Of a DNA stretch of 64,000 nt, positions 45,672 through 54,568 are shown piece by piece. The stretch covers positions 186,001 to 250,000 of the forward strand of contig NZ_FMVT01000007.1 in the NCBI RefSeq assembly GCF_900102505.1, read 5' to 3'. The number at the start of each line of letters is the position of its first letter. Position 1 is the stretch's first letter. Source of the stretch: Paracoccus tibetensis. GTDB lineage: Bacteria > Pseudomonadota > Alphaproteobacteria > Rhodobacterales > Rhodobacteraceae. Position numbers and translations under genes: made by a program. A model generated the notes under the pieces. It was given only the letters and a program-made list of their open reading frames with translations. It searched no databases and was not told the DNA's origin.

Positions 45672-46703
45672 ATGCCCACCGCCCTCGTCACCGGATCGGC
45701 CGGTTTCATCGGCTTCCACCTCTGCCGGCTGCTGCTGGACGAGGGTTGGCGCGTTATCGGCGTGGACAACCACAACGACTATTACGACCCGGCGCTGAAG
45801 GCCGCGCGCGAGGCGCAGCTGACCGCGCGCCCGGGCTTCCGCGCGATCCGCGGCGGCGTCGAGGATCAGGGCCTGCTGACCGCGACCTTCGCCGAGGAGG
45901 CGCCCGAGATCGTCATCCACCTCGCCGCGCAGGCCGGGGTGCGCTACTCGATCGAGAACCCGCGCGCCTATGTGCAGGCGAACCTTCTGGGCACGTTCGA
46001 GCTGCTCGAGGCCGCGCGCGCCCATCCGCCGCGCCACATGCTGCTCGCCTCGACCAGCAGCGTCTTCGGCGCGAATACCGAGATGCCCTATCGCGAGACG
46101 GACAAGGCCGACACGCCCATGTCCTTCTACGCCGCCACCAAGAAGTCGAACGAGGCGATGGCGCACAGCTATGCGAACCTCTTCGGCCTGCCGATCACCA
46201 TGTTCCGCTTCTTCACGGTCTACGGGCCGTGGGGCCGGCCGGACATGGCGCCCGCGCTCTTCACCGACGCGATCACAGAGGGCCGGCCGATACGGGTCTT
46301 CAACAACGGCGACATGAAGCGCGACTTCACCTATGTGACCGACCTCGTCCGGGCGATCCGGCTGCTGGTCGATGCGGTGCCCGGAACGGCGCCGGCGGTT
46401 CAGGGCGACAGCCTCTCGCCGGTGGCACCGTACCGGGTGGTCAACATCGGAAACGGCCAGCCGGTGCAGCTGATGGACTTCATCGCCGCCATCGAGAGGG
46501 CCACGGGCCTTGAGGCGATCCGCCGCTTCGAGCCGATGCAGCCCGGCGACGTGCCCGCGACCTGGGCCGACACGGCGCTGCTTCAGCAGCTGACGGGCTA
46601 CAAGCCGCAGACCCGGCTCGAGGACGGGATCGCGGCCTATGTCGACTGGTTCCTGGGCTATCACGGCCGCGGCGCGGCGGCGCAGGTGAAGGCAGCCGGC
46701 TGA
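45672..46703 (+). CDS. NAD-dependent epimerase, probable UDP-glucuronate 4-epimerase
   Basis: A 343-residue extended SDR. The NAD loop TGSAGFIGFHL lies at residues 7-17 and NHNDYYDPALKAARE matches the UDP-glucuronate epimerase group. ASTSSVFGANTEMPY carries the catalytic Ser, FYAATKKSNEAM the Tyr-Lys pair, and RFFTVYGPWGRPDMA follows. It would supply UDP-galacturonate for the adjacent glycosyltransferases. AAGGAG precedes the ATG. It is last in the plus-strand run and ends 9 bp from the convergent gene. Confidence 0.9.
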   Translation: MPTALVTGSAGFIGFHLCRLLLDEGWRVIGVDNHNDYYDPALKAAREAQLTARPGFRAIRGGVEDQGLLTATFAEEAPEIVIHLAAQAGVRYSIENPRAYVQANLLGTFELLEAARAHPPRHMLLASTSSVFGANTEMPYRETDKADTPMSFYAATKKSNEAMAHSYANLFGLPITMFRFFTVYGPWGRPDMAPALFTDAITEGRPIRVFNNGDMKRDFTYVTDLVRAIRLLVDAVPGTAPAVQGDSLSPVAPYRVVNIGNGQPVQLMDFIAAIERATGLEAIRRFEPMQPGDVPATWADTALLQQLTGYKPQTRLEDGIAAYVDWFLGYHGRGAAAQVKAAG

Positions 46704-46712
46704 CGGCGGCCG

Positions 46713-48098
46713 CTAGCCCGCCACCAGAAGCCAGGCGTCCAGCCGCTGCCGCAGCTCGGGCGCCAGCTCGCCCCGCAGCGCGGGGGGCGGGCTTTCCGTC
46801 AGCGCGGCGCGGAAGTCGGGATCGAGGCTGTCCACGAAGCGTCGGATCGCCATCCGGCCGCTGCCCGAGACGATGGGACCATGCACCCGGCGGAAGCGGG
46901 TGCGGCCGTGCGCGCCCAGAAGCTGCCAGGCCAGCGAGGACAGGATCTGCCGGGCCAGATGATCGCTGTCCTCCAGCACGCGGCGCAGCGCCTCGCGAAT
47001 GGTCGGGGTCATGTCCTCGGGCGTCGTCGCCATGCCGTCCAGCTGCCGCTCGGTCCAGATGAGGTTCACCTGGGCGACAAGCCCCGCCCAAAGCGGCGCG
47101 GTGCTGCGCATGCGGTCCTCCAGCAGGACCGCGTGGAGGGGGTCCTCCGCCTTGTCCTGCCGCATCAGCGCCTGAAGGTGGTCGCGGCAGATCCGGCCCG
47201 CGCCCGAGGCCAGCATCTGCCCCAGCTGCCGCACCAGCAGCTCTGGCGTCGGGCTTGCGGCGGCCCGGCCTGCGGCCAGCGGCGGGCGTGCGTCCGGTCC
47301 CGGCTGAAGCCACCGTCCCGCCTCGGCCAGGCTCAGGCCGCCATCTGCCCAGGCCTCCCGCAGCGGGGCGGGCAGCTCGGCCGCGTCCTCGGCCTCAAGG
47401 TCCGTCAGGGCGATGCGCGGCGCCAGATGCGCCACCCCGTCCCGATGCGCCAGGACCGAGCCGACCGCCCAGGCCATCTGATGCCCGCGCAGAAGCTCCG
47501 AGCTGGGCTGCAACAGGTCCGGCCGCGCCAGCGCGAGGCGCGGATCGCGCGCGTATTCGGCCCAGAGATGCAGGAAGGCGAGGCAACCGGGCGTGGCCGC
47601 GTAGATCGAGGGCGAGGGCCAGAGGAAGGGCGCCTCGACCATCTCGGCGTCGTCCGCTTCCAAGAGGATGAGGCAGTCCGAGCCGACATGGTGCCGCTGC
47701 GGCCAGCAGAGCGCCTGGCCGTGGATGAAGCCGCCGGGCGCCCCGCGCGCGGCTGCCGCAAGCGCCGCGACCTGCTGCGCGGCAGGGATCTCCAGCAGGC
47801 TGTCGGCGCTCTGACGGATCTCGACCAGCAGCAGCGCGTCCTCGCTCAGCCGGGCCAGGGCCTCGGCCATCGCGGCGGGGGCGGCGGCGCGGAACAGCGC
47901 CTCGGCGTCGCGGCGAAGGCTCGCGGGGGCGGCGGGCATGTGGGCGGCGACCGCGGCGCCGTCGAGTTCGGTGATCCCGGCAAGGCCCGCGGCCGCGGCG
48001 AGGCTGCGGCGGGCCTCGACCTCGGGCGCGGGGGCGGGCGCGCCGGGCGACAGGATCAGCAGGTGGACGTTCAACCCAGAGCGGTTCGGCTGTGTCAC
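46713..48098 (-). CDS. Unrecognised protein of the glycan block
   Basis: A 461-residue, Ala/Leu-rich, largely helical protein starting at a GTG after GAGG. It begins MTQPNRSGLNVHLLILSPGA and has Trp-rich segments such as FLWPSPSIYAATPGCLAFLH. The C-terminal third carries a run of helices ending in RLDAWLLVAG. No family, signal peptide or membrane helix is apparent. The middle (GSDCLILLEADDAEMVEAPF) has an acidic DD that could bind a metal, as in glycosyltransferases. The frame continues to 49085, but that part overlaps the GT2 gene on the other strand. Confidence 0.6.
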   Translation of the reverse strand: MTQPNRSGLNVHLLILSPGAPAPAPEVEARRSLAAAAGLAGITELDGAAVAAHMPAAPASLRRDAEALFRAAAPAAMAEALARLSEDALLLVEIRQSADSLLEIPAAQQVAALAAAARGAPGGFIHGQALCWPQRHHVGSDCLILLEADDAEMVEAPFLWPSPSIYAATPGCLAFLHLWAEYARDPRLALARPDLLQPSSELLRGHQMAWAVGSVLAHRDGVAHLAPRIALTDLEAEDAAELPAPLREAWADGGLSLAEAGRWLQPGPDARPPLAAGRAAASPTPELLVRQLGQMLASGAGRICRDHLQALMRQDKAEDPLHAVLLEDRMRSTAPLWAGLVAQVNLIWTERQLDGMATTPEDMTPTIREALRRVLEDSDHLARQILSSLAWQLLGAHGRTRFRRVHGPIVSGSGRMAIRRFVDSLDPDFRAALTESPPPALRGELAPELRQRLDAWLLVAG

Positions 48099-48233
48099 GA
48101 CGGCTGCCTCATTCTTTTCCGCATGTCTAGCCGCACGCGCCGCCGGAAGCCAGCGCCGCGACCCCGGCCACTTGCCCATTGCGGCAGGCCGGCGGAAGGC
48201 GCAGACTACCCGGGGTTGATCAAGGGAACCGGC

Positions 48234-49382
48234 GTGCAGGCAGGGCATCATCGGGAGGCGGGCGCGCCTGAGGCCGAGCGGTTCGTGCTGGTCACGACCA
48301 TGCGGAACGAGGCGCCGTTCATCCTGGAATGGCTGGTCTATCACCGCCTGATCGGCTTCACCGACATCCTCGTCTTCACCAACGACTGCGAGGACGGCAC
48401 GGACCTGATGCTGGACCGGCTGGCCGCGATGGGGCTGCTCACACATCTGCCGAACGCCCGGCGCGGCAAGAAGACCGTGCAGTGGCAGGCGCTGTCGCGG
48501 GCCAGTCACCAAGGCGTCGTGAAGAAGGCCGACTGGCTGATGGTCGCGGATGTGGACGAGTTCCTCGTCGTCAAGGCCGGGGACGGGCACCTGGCCGACC
48601 TGCTGGCCGCCGTGCCGGAGCCGCGGGGCTTTCAGATCCCGTGGCGCATGTTCGGCGCCTCCGGCCGCGTCGCCTTCGACCCGGACCTGGTGATGGCGCA
48701 GTTCACCCGCGCCGCGCCCGAGGCGCTGGTCTGGCCTTGGCGGGCCGTGCAGTTCAAGAGCCTCTTTCGCAACGGCCCCCATGTCCTCGGCCTCGGGGTG
48801 CACCAGCCGAAGCTGGACCCGGCGGCGCGGGGGGCGTGGTATGACGCGAACGGCCGTCCGCGCGGGCCGGTGCCCGGCACCGTGACGCTGGAGACGACGC
48901 CGCGCTACGGCCTCGCGCAACTGAACCACTACGCGCTCGGCAGCGCAGAGAACTTCCTCGTCAAGGCCGAGCGGGGCCGCCCCAACCGCACCGCCGAGCC
49001 CATCGGCCTCGACTACTGGATCGACCGCAACTTCGACACGGTCGAGGACGATGCCATCCTGCGCCACCTGCCCGCCGTGCGGCAAGGCGTGGCGGCCCTG
49101 CTGGAGGACCCGGCCCTGCGGGCGCTGAGCGAGGCGGCGATTGCCTGGCGCCGCGAGCGGATCGAGGCGCTGAAGCTGACCTCGGACGGGTTCTACCTGC
49201 TGGCGCGCATCCAGCAGCTGGGCGGCACCGAGGTCGTGGCGATGGACCGCCAGCTGACCCTGGTGCGCGAGCTGATGCGGATGCGCCAGGCGGTCAGCAC
49301 GGTGCTGCGCCCCGAGGACGATCTGAGGCAGCCGAAGCCCGGTGCCACTGATGCCGCACGGTCGCGCAAGGCGGCGGTCTGA
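48234..49382 (+). CDS. GT2-type glycosyltransferase
   Basis: A 382-residue glycosyltransferase of the same Glyco_tranf_2_4 group as the 40951 gene: LVTTMRNEAPFILEWLVYHR, VFTNDCEDGTDLMLDRL and DVDEFLVVKAGDG. The parallel with the 40951 protein continues through RGRPNRTAEPIGLDYW, suggesting duplication within the block. I prefer the GTG at 48234 because AAGGGA lies just upstream. The in-frame ATG at 48123 would add 37 Arg/Pro-rich residues not typical of the family. It is divergent from the previous gene and convergent with the reductase gene. Confidence 0.85.
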   Translation: MQAGHHREAGAPEAERFVLVTTMRNEAPFILEWLVYHRLIGFTDILVFTNDCEDGTDLMLDRLAAMGLLTHLPNARRGKKTVQWQALSRASHQGVVKKADWLMVADVDEFLVVKAGDGHLADLLAAVPEPRGFQIPWRMFGASGRVAFDPDLVMAQFTRAAPEALVWPWRAVQFKSLFRNGPHVLGLGVHQPKLDPAARGAWYDANGRPRGPVPGTVTLETTPRYGLAQLNHYALGSAENFLVKAERGRPNRTAEPIGLDYWIDRNFDTVEDDAILRHLPAVRQGVAALLEDPALRALSEAAIAWRRERIEALKLTSDGFYLLARIQQLGGTEVVAMDRQLTLVRELMRMRQAVSTVLRPEDDLRQPKPGATDAARSRKAAV

Positions 49383-49392
49383 GCGGGGCGCC

Positions 49393-50802
49393 TCAGCTGC
49401 CCGAGGGCGAGCCGACGTCGCGCGAGGGGGGCTCGGACGTGCCCGAGCGGCGGCAGATCTCGCGCAGGGCGGTCTTCATGCCCTCTTCCAGCGTCGGGTG
49501 GTAGAAGGGCATGTCCAGAAGCTGCGCGGCCGTCGCGCCGGACTGGACCGCCCAGGCCAGCTGGTGGGCCAGATGCTCGCCCCCCGGCGCGCAGAGATCG
49601 GCCCCGACCAGCCGCCCGCCGGGATCGGCATGGATGCACAGCACGCCCCGCGCGCGACCCTCGACCCGGGCGCGGCCCTGATCGCCGTAATCGGCACTGG
49701 CCGAGATGGCCGCGTCCTTCGCGGCCGCGCCGATGGCGGCCGAGGGCGGGTCGGTGAAGGCGATGGTGAAGAAGACATGCCGCTCGAATGGATCGACCTT
49801 CGGAAACTGCGCGGCGTTGCGCCCGGCGATGGCGCCCTCGCTGGACGCCTCGTGCAGGACCGGCGCGTCGGCGGCGACATCCCCCGCCATGAAGACCGGC
49901 GTGTTGCCACATTGCATGGTCAGCCGATTGAAGAGCGGCTGGCCGTCCTCGTCCAGGTCGATCCCGCTGGCCTTCAGCTCCAGCCCCGACAGGACCGGCG
50001 CCCGCCCCGTGGCGACGAGGACATGGGTGAAGTCGTCCTGCCCCGCCCGGCCATCCTCGCCGGTCCAGCTGACGCGGATCTCTCCGTTCTCCAGCCGCTC
50101 GGCCGACGTTTCGACCCCGAGGATCAGGCGCAGGTCCTCGGACAGCGCGGCGCCGAGGGCGGCATTGACCGCAGGGGCGCGGGCCTTGGCGACGGCATCG
50201 CCGCTGTCGAGCAGCGTGACCCTGACCCCGAGCCGCGCCATCGCCTGCGCCAGCTCGGCCCCAAGTGGACCTGCGCCGATGACGGCCAGGCGCTGCGGCA
50301 GGTCCGGCAGCTCGAACAGCGTGTCGGTGGTCATCACGTTCGGCCCGAGGTCGCGGAAGGGCGGCGGCACGACGGGGCGCGAGCCGGTGGCGATGACGAT
50401 GGCGCCCGCCTCGATCTCGCGCCCGTCCTCCAGCGTCAGGCGCTGCGCGGCGGAAAAGCGCGCGCGTCCGACAAGCGCGGTGCCCTCGGGCAGGTCGTCG
50501 AAGCTTTCGCGGGTGAAGGAAAGGAAGCGGTCACGCTCGGCCCGCAACCGGGTCATGACGCGGGGGCCGTCGATCCGCATCGGGCCGGGCAGCACGCCGA
50601 AGCGGGGGGCTTGCTCGACCTGATGCGCCGCGCTGGCCGCCGCGATGAGCAGCTTCGAGGGCATGCAGCCCGCCAGCGCGCAGAGCGTGCCGTTGAATTC
50701 GGGATCGATCAGGACCGTGCGCGCCCCGGCGCCCCGCGCCGCGCGCTCGGCCGCCAGTCCCGCCGTGCCTGCGCCGATGACGGCGACGTCGCAGCGGATC
50801 AA
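49393..50802 (-). CDS. Dihydrolipoamide dehydrogenase/mercuric reductase-like flavoprotein
   Basis: A 469-residue FAD/NAD disulfide reductase. The FAD loop VAVIGAGTAGLAAERAARGA is near the start. The redox-active pair is Cys-x4-Cys in TLCALAGCMPSK, the NAD loop AVIGAGPLGAELAQAM, and the dimer-interface His-Glu pair HPTLEEGMKTAL. It lacks mercuric-reductase C-terminal Cys residues and E3-complex neighbours, so the substrate disulfide is unknown. A TTG start at 50802 follows GGAGGTG and overlaps the stop of a 21-codon leader frame (TTGA). Confidence 0.87.
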   Translation of the reverse strand: MIRCDVAVIGAGTAGLAAERAARGAGARTVLIDPEFNGTLCALAGCMPSKLLIAAASAAHQVEQAPRFGVLPGPMRIDGPRVMTRLRAERDRFLSFTRESFDDLPEGTALVGRARFSAAQRLTLEDGREIEAGAIVIATGSRPVVPPPFRDLGPNVMTTDTLFELPDLPQRLAVIGAGPLGAELAQAMARLGVRVTLLDSGDAVAKARAPAVNAALGAALSEDLRLILGVETSAERLENGEIRVSWTGEDGRAGQDDFTHVLVATGRAPVLSGLELKASGIDLDEDGQPLFNRLTMQCGNTPVFMAGDVAADAPVLHEASSEGAIAGRNAAQFPKVDPFERHVFFTIAFTDPPSAAIGAAAKDAAISASADYGDQGRARVEGRARGVLCIHADPGGRLVGADLCAPGGEHLAHQLAWAVQSGATAAQLLDMPFYHPTLEEGMKTALREICRRSGTSEPPSRDVGSPSGS

Positions 50803-50864
50803 GCTGCACCTCCGCGCCCGGACCCGGCCGCACCTGTCTTGCCTGCTGCTGCTGCTGCCCGCAT
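50799..50864 (-). CDS. 21-codon leader frame coupled to the flavoprotein gene
   Basis: A short frame MRAAAAAGKTGAAGSGRGGA plus one Ala, starting at an ATG behind AAAAGGAAAAG and stopping at a TGA that overlaps the TTG start of the reductase. The strong ribosome site and stop/start overlap suggest translational coupling. The Ala/Gly composition gives no other hint of function. It may be fortuitous. Confidence 0.35.
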   Translation of the reverse strand: MRAAAAAGKTGAAGSGRGGAA

Positions 50865-51199
50865 GTTCTTTTCCTTTTGCGCAGACGATACCATGCCGCG
50901 GCGCCGGCGCAAACGCGGCAGTTCGGCCCGGGCAGGGCGATGTCGCTCTTTGAGGCAGAAAACGCAGCCGCCCCTGCATCGTTTCGGCCGGCCCGTCCGT
51001 GTCTTCAGCCGAAGGCTGACATCGGGGCAGCGATGCGCGGGCAGAATGCGATGGACAGGCAGGCGGGCTGCCGCCAACATGGCGACGAACGGGAACAGGT
51101 TCATCCACGGGATGAGCCATGCGCGAAACGGGGGGCGGGACAGGGTCGCCCCGCAACCGGCTGCGACCAAGGCCGCGGGCGGCAGGGACGGATGATGAC
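50803..51199. other. Divergent control region between the flavoprotein gene and crtE
   Basis: About 400 bp that contain the leader frame above and otherwise no gene I can support. Plus- and minus-strand frames here are rich in Arg, Gln, Pro and Ala without family likeness. Promoters for crtE and the reductase should lie here, but I cannot fix them. Confidence 0.4.
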
Positions 51200-52099
51200 A
51201 TGACGGCGATGATCCCAGAGACTTCGGCTGACCACCTGCGCGCGCGGCTGACCGCGCGGCTTGAGGAGATCGCTTCGAGCTTCGGCAGCGCCGCGCCGGG
51301 GCTGGGGCAGGCCATGGCCGACGCCGCGCTGTCGGGGGGCAAGCGCTTCCGCGGCACGCTGCTGCTGATGGCGGCCGAGGCCGGGGGCGGCGCCTGCGAC
51401 GCCTGTGTCGACGCGGCCGCCGCGCTGGAGATGGTGCACAGCGCCTCACTGGTCTTCGACGACCTGCCTTGCATGGACGACGCGCAGCTGCGGCGCGGGC
51501 AGCCGGCGGTGCATGTGGCGCATGGGCAGGGACGGGCGGTGCTGGCGGGGATCGCGATGATCACCGAGGCGATGCGCGTTCTCGCCTGCGCGCGGGGCGC
51601 CGAGCCGAAGACGCAGGCACGGCTGGTGCAGATCCTGTCGGCCGCGCTCGGGCCGCAGGGGCTTTGCGCGGGGCAGGACCTCGACCTCGCCAGCGACAAG
51701 ACGCCCGAGCGGATCCTGCGCGAGCAGGACCTGAAGACCGGCGTGCTCTTCGTCGCCGGGCTCGAGATGCTGGGCGCGATCAAGGGGCTCGAGGATCAGG
51801 CCGTGCAGGCGATGATCGCCTTCGGCCGGCAGCTGGGCCGGGTGTTCCAGTCCTATGACGACCTGCTGGACCTGCTGGGCGATCCGCGGGCCATGGGCAA
51901 GGATGGCGGCCGCGACGCGCGGGCCGGCGCCCCCGCGCGCGGCGTGCTGGCGGTGGCCAGCCTGACGGACGTGTCCGAAAGCTACAAGCTGAGCCGGGCG
52001 GAGCTGGACGACATGCTGGCCATGCCGCCCTTGGCGAGCCCGGACATCCAGGCGCTGCTGGCGCGGGTGCTGCCGAAGGATCTGCGCCGCAGCGCGTGA
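51200..52099 (+). CDS. crtE: Geranylgeranyl diphosphate synthase CrtE
   Basis: A 299-residue trans-prenyltransferase that makes GGPP from FPP and IPP. The first Asp-rich motif DDLPCMDD is at residues 87-94, with GKRFRG before it and the second motif DDLLD at 220-224. SYDDLLDLLGD and KTGVLFVAGLEM match CrtE of Paracoccus. The ATG at 51200 gives the normal N-terminus. Unlike the other crt genes it is on the plus strand, facing crtB across 73 bp. Confidence 0.93.
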   Translation: MTAMIPETSADHLRARLTARLEEIASSFGSAAPGLGQAMADAALSGGKRFRGTLLLMAAEAGGGACDACVDAAAALEMVHSASLVFDDLPCMDDAQLRRGQPAVHVAHGQGRAVLAGIAMITEAMRVLACARGAEPKTQARLVQILSAALGPQGLCAGQDLDLASDKTPERILREQDLKTGVLFVAGLEMLGAIKGLEDQAVQAMIAFGRQLGRVFQSYDDLLDLLGDPRAMGKDGGRDARAGAPARGVLAVASLTDVSESYKLSRAELDDMLAMPPLASPDIQALLARVLPKDLRRSA

Positions 52100-52112
52100 T
52101 GGCGCGGCCGGA

Positions 52113-52169
52113 GTGGGTGTTTCACACCCCCACACCCCTGTGGGATACTTCTGCACAGAAGATATGGCA
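52113..52169 (+). repeat. Dispersed repeat copy F with hairpin, between crtE and crtB
   Basis: GTGGGTGT (52113-52120), loop TTC and ACACCCCCAC form a bulged stem. CCTGTGGGATACTTCTGCAC and AGAAGATATGG, the repeat core, follow. It lies in the convergent crtE/crtB gap and probably terminates both transcripts. Confidence 0.6.
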
Positions 52170-52172
52170 GAC

Positions 52173-53084
52173 TCAGTGTCTCGGGCGCGTCCAGAGGCCG
52201 AGGCGTGAGCTGCCGCCTTTGCTGCCTCGCGACGCCAGCGCGTCGCGCCCGGCGCGCAGGGCCATGCCCGCCTTGGCCGCGCCCGAGGTGCGGATGCGGC
52301 TGCGGTAGGCCTCGGGGCCGCCCTTGCGGATGCGGCTGCCGATGGCGCGGTAGATGCGGGCGGCGGCGGCGATGGACCAGGCGCAGCGCAGCGGCAGGCC
52401 GGGCAGGCCGGCGCGGGCGCTGTCGTAGTAAGGCTCGGCCGCGTCCAGAAGCCGGATGATGACGGCGTAAAGCTCGGGCGATGGAATCTCGCCCTCGATG
52501 CGCGCGCCGGCGCTGTCCAGCCAGTCCTGCGGCAGGTAGCAGCGGCCGATCCGCGCATCGTCGATCACGTCGCGCGCGATGTTGGTCAGCTGGAAGGCAA
52601 GGCCGAGGTCGCAGGCGCGGTCGAGGACGCGGTCGTCGCGCACCCCCATCACCCGCGCCATCATCACGCCCACCACCCCCGCGACGTGGTAGGAATAGTC
52701 CAGCGTGTCGGCCAGGGTGCGGTACTGGCGCGCCTCCACGTCCATCTCGAAGCCCGCGATCAGGTCAAGCGGCCAGCGCTCGGGGAAGTCGTGGCGGCGG
52801 GCCACGGTTCGCAGTGCCTCGAAGGGCGGCGACATCGGCGCCGTGCCGTGCAGCGCCTCCAGCGTGTCGGCGCGGAGCTGGACGAGGCGGGCCTCGGGGT
52901 CGGCGCCCAGCTCGGGGCGGCTGCCGAGGTCCTGCCCGTCGATCACGTCATCCGCGTGCCGGCACCAGGCATAGAGCATCACCGTGTCGTCGCGGATGCC
53001 CGCCGGCATCAGCTTGGCCGCGGCCGCAAAGCTCTGCGAGCCGTGGGCGATGGCCGCTTCGCTGGCGGCGACCGTGTCGCTCAT
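52173..53084 (-). CDS. crtB: Phytoene synthase CrtB
   Basis: A 303-residue squalene/phytoene synthase joining two GGPP to phytoene. The Asp-rich motifs are DDVID (residues 45-49) and RDVIDDA (171-177), with CRHADDVIDG and LAFQLTNIARD around them. The start MSDTVAA overlaps the crtI stop (ATGA). A long frame across crtI in a different phase joins onto this gene and is not coding. Last gene of the crt operon. Confidence 0.95.
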   Translation of the reverse strand: MSDTVAASEAAIAHGSQSFAAAAKLMPAGIRDDTVMLYAWCRHADDVIDGQDLGSRPELGADPEARLVQLRADTLEALHGTAPMSPPFEALRTVARRHDFPERWPLDLIAGFEMDVEARQYRTLADTLDYSYHVAGVVGVMMARVMGVRDDRVLDRACDLGLAFQLTNIARDVIDDARIGRCYLPQDWLDSAGARIEGEIPSPELYAVIIRLLDAAEPYYDSARAGLPGLPLRCAWSIAAAARIYRAIGSRIRKGGPEAYRSRIRTSGAAKAGMALRAGRDALASRGSKGGSSRLGLWTRPRH

Positions 53085-54568
53085 GCCGGGACGCCAGCAT
53101 CGGACAGCATCACCTGCGCCGTCGCCTTGGCGCTGCCGACGACGCCAGGGATGCCGGCGCCGGGATGGGTGCCCGCCCCGACGAGGTAGAAGTTGCGGAT
53201 CGAGCGGTCGCGGTTGTGCGGCCGGAACCAGGCCGATTGCGCCAGGATCGGCTCGACCGAGAAGGCGCTGCCATGATGGGCGTTCAGCTCGGTCGCGAAA
53301 TCCGAGGGCGCGAAGATGTGCGTCGTCGTCAGGTTCGCGCGCAGGTTCGGGATCAGCCGCTCCTCGAGGCTTTGCAGGATGCGGTCGGCATAGGCCGGGC
53401 CCTCCTTCGTCCAGTCGATCTGGGCGCGGCCCAGATGCGGGACGGGGGCAAGGACGTAATGCGTGGACATGCCCGGCGGGGCCATGTCCGGGTCGGTGAC
53501 CGAGGGCGAGTGGAGATAGAGCGAGAAGTCCTCGGCCAGGTTGGGGCCGCGGAAGATCTCGTTCACCAGCTCCTTGTAGCGGGGGCCGAAGAGGATGGTG
53601 TGATGGGCCAGCCCCTCGGGCTTCTCCTTCAGGCCGAAATGCAGCACGAAGAGCGACATGGACCAGCGCTGCTTGCCGAGGATCGCGGCCTTCGTCCGGC
53701 CGCGCCGGGTGTGGCCCAGAAGGTCGCGGTAGTTGTGCATCACGTCGCCGTTGCTGGCGACCATGTCGGCGTCCAGCTGCCGCCCGTCGGCAAGGCGGAT
53801 GCCGGTGGCGCGGCCGTCCTCGGTCTGGACCTTGGCGACCTTGGCGTTCAGCAGGACGGTGCCGCCGAGCCGCTCGAACAACGCGACCATTCCGGCGACC
53901 AGCTGGTTGGTGCCGCCCTTGGCGAACCAGACACCGCCGCGCCGTTCCAGCGCGTGGATCAGGGCGTAGATCGCGCTGGTCGAGAAGGGATTTCCGCCGA
54001 CCAGCAGCGTGTGATAGGAAAACGCCTGCCGCAGGTAGGGGTCCTTGATGAACTCGGCCACCTTGGCATGGACCGACTTGTAGGCCTGAAGCCGCATCAG
54101 CGCGGGCGCGGCGCGCATCATCTGGCCCAGCTTCAGGAACGGGACCGTGCCCAGCTTGACATAGCCCTCCTGATAGACCGCTTCGGCGTAGTCCTTGAAG
54201 CGACGGTAGCCTTCGAGATCGTCCGGGTTGAAGCGGGCGATCTGCGCCTCGAGCTGTTCGCCGTCGTTGACGTAGTCGAAGACCTTCCCGCCATCCCAGA
54301 TCAGCCGGTAGAAGGGCGAGACCGGCACCAGCGTCACGTCGCGGGACATGTCCTGACCGGCGCCGTCCCACAGCTCCTTCAGGGCGTCGGGGTCGGTGAT
54401 GACGGTGGGGCCGGCGTCGAAGACATGGCCGTGATCGTGCCAGACATAGGCGCGCCCGCCGGGCTTGTCCCGCGCCTCGACCAGCGTGGTCGCGATGCCG
54501 GCCGTCTGCAGGCGGATCGCCAGCGCAAGGCCGCCGAAGCCTGCGCCGATCACGATGGCTGTGGTCAT
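53081..54568 (-). CDS. crtI: Phytoene desaturase CrtI
   Basis: A 495-residue FAD enzyme desaturating phytoene to lycopene. The dinucleotide loop IVIGAGFGGLALAIRLQ is at the start, VFDAGPTVITDPDAL is the bacterial CrtI signature, and the C-terminal AGTHPGAGIPGVVGSAKAT closes the FAD fold. It overlaps crtY upstream and crtB downstream, each by 4 bp. Confidence 0.96.
   Translation of the reverse strand: MTTAIVIGAGFGGLALAIRLQTAGIATTLVEARDKPGGRAYVWHDHGHVFDAGPTVITDPDALKELWDGAGQDMSRDVTLVPVSPFYRLIWDGGKVFDYVNDGEQLEAQIARFNPDDLEGYRRFKDYAEAVYQEGYVKLGTVPFLKLGQMMRAAPALMRLQAYKSVHAKVAEFIKDPYLRQAFSYHTLLVGGNPFSTSAIYALIHALERRGGVWFAKGGTNQLVAGMVALFERLGGTVLLNAKVAKVQTEDGRATGIRLADGRQLDADMVASNGDVMHNYRDLLGHTRRGRTKAAILGKQRWSMSLFVLHFGLKEKPEGLAHHTILFGPRYKELVNEIFRGPNLAEDFSLYLHSPSVTDPDMAPPGMSTHYVLAPVPHLGRAQIDWTKEGPAYADRILQSLEERLIPNLRANLTTTHIFAPSDFATELNAHHGSAFSVEPILAQSAWFRPHNRDRSIRNFYLVGAGTHPGAGIPGVVGSAKATAQVMLSDAGVPA

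Noticed and set aside
50877..51203. A 108-codon plus-strand frame before crtE
   Set aside because: It has Arg/Gln/Pro-rich composition, no family likeness and no ribosome site. It overlaps the crtE start out of phase.
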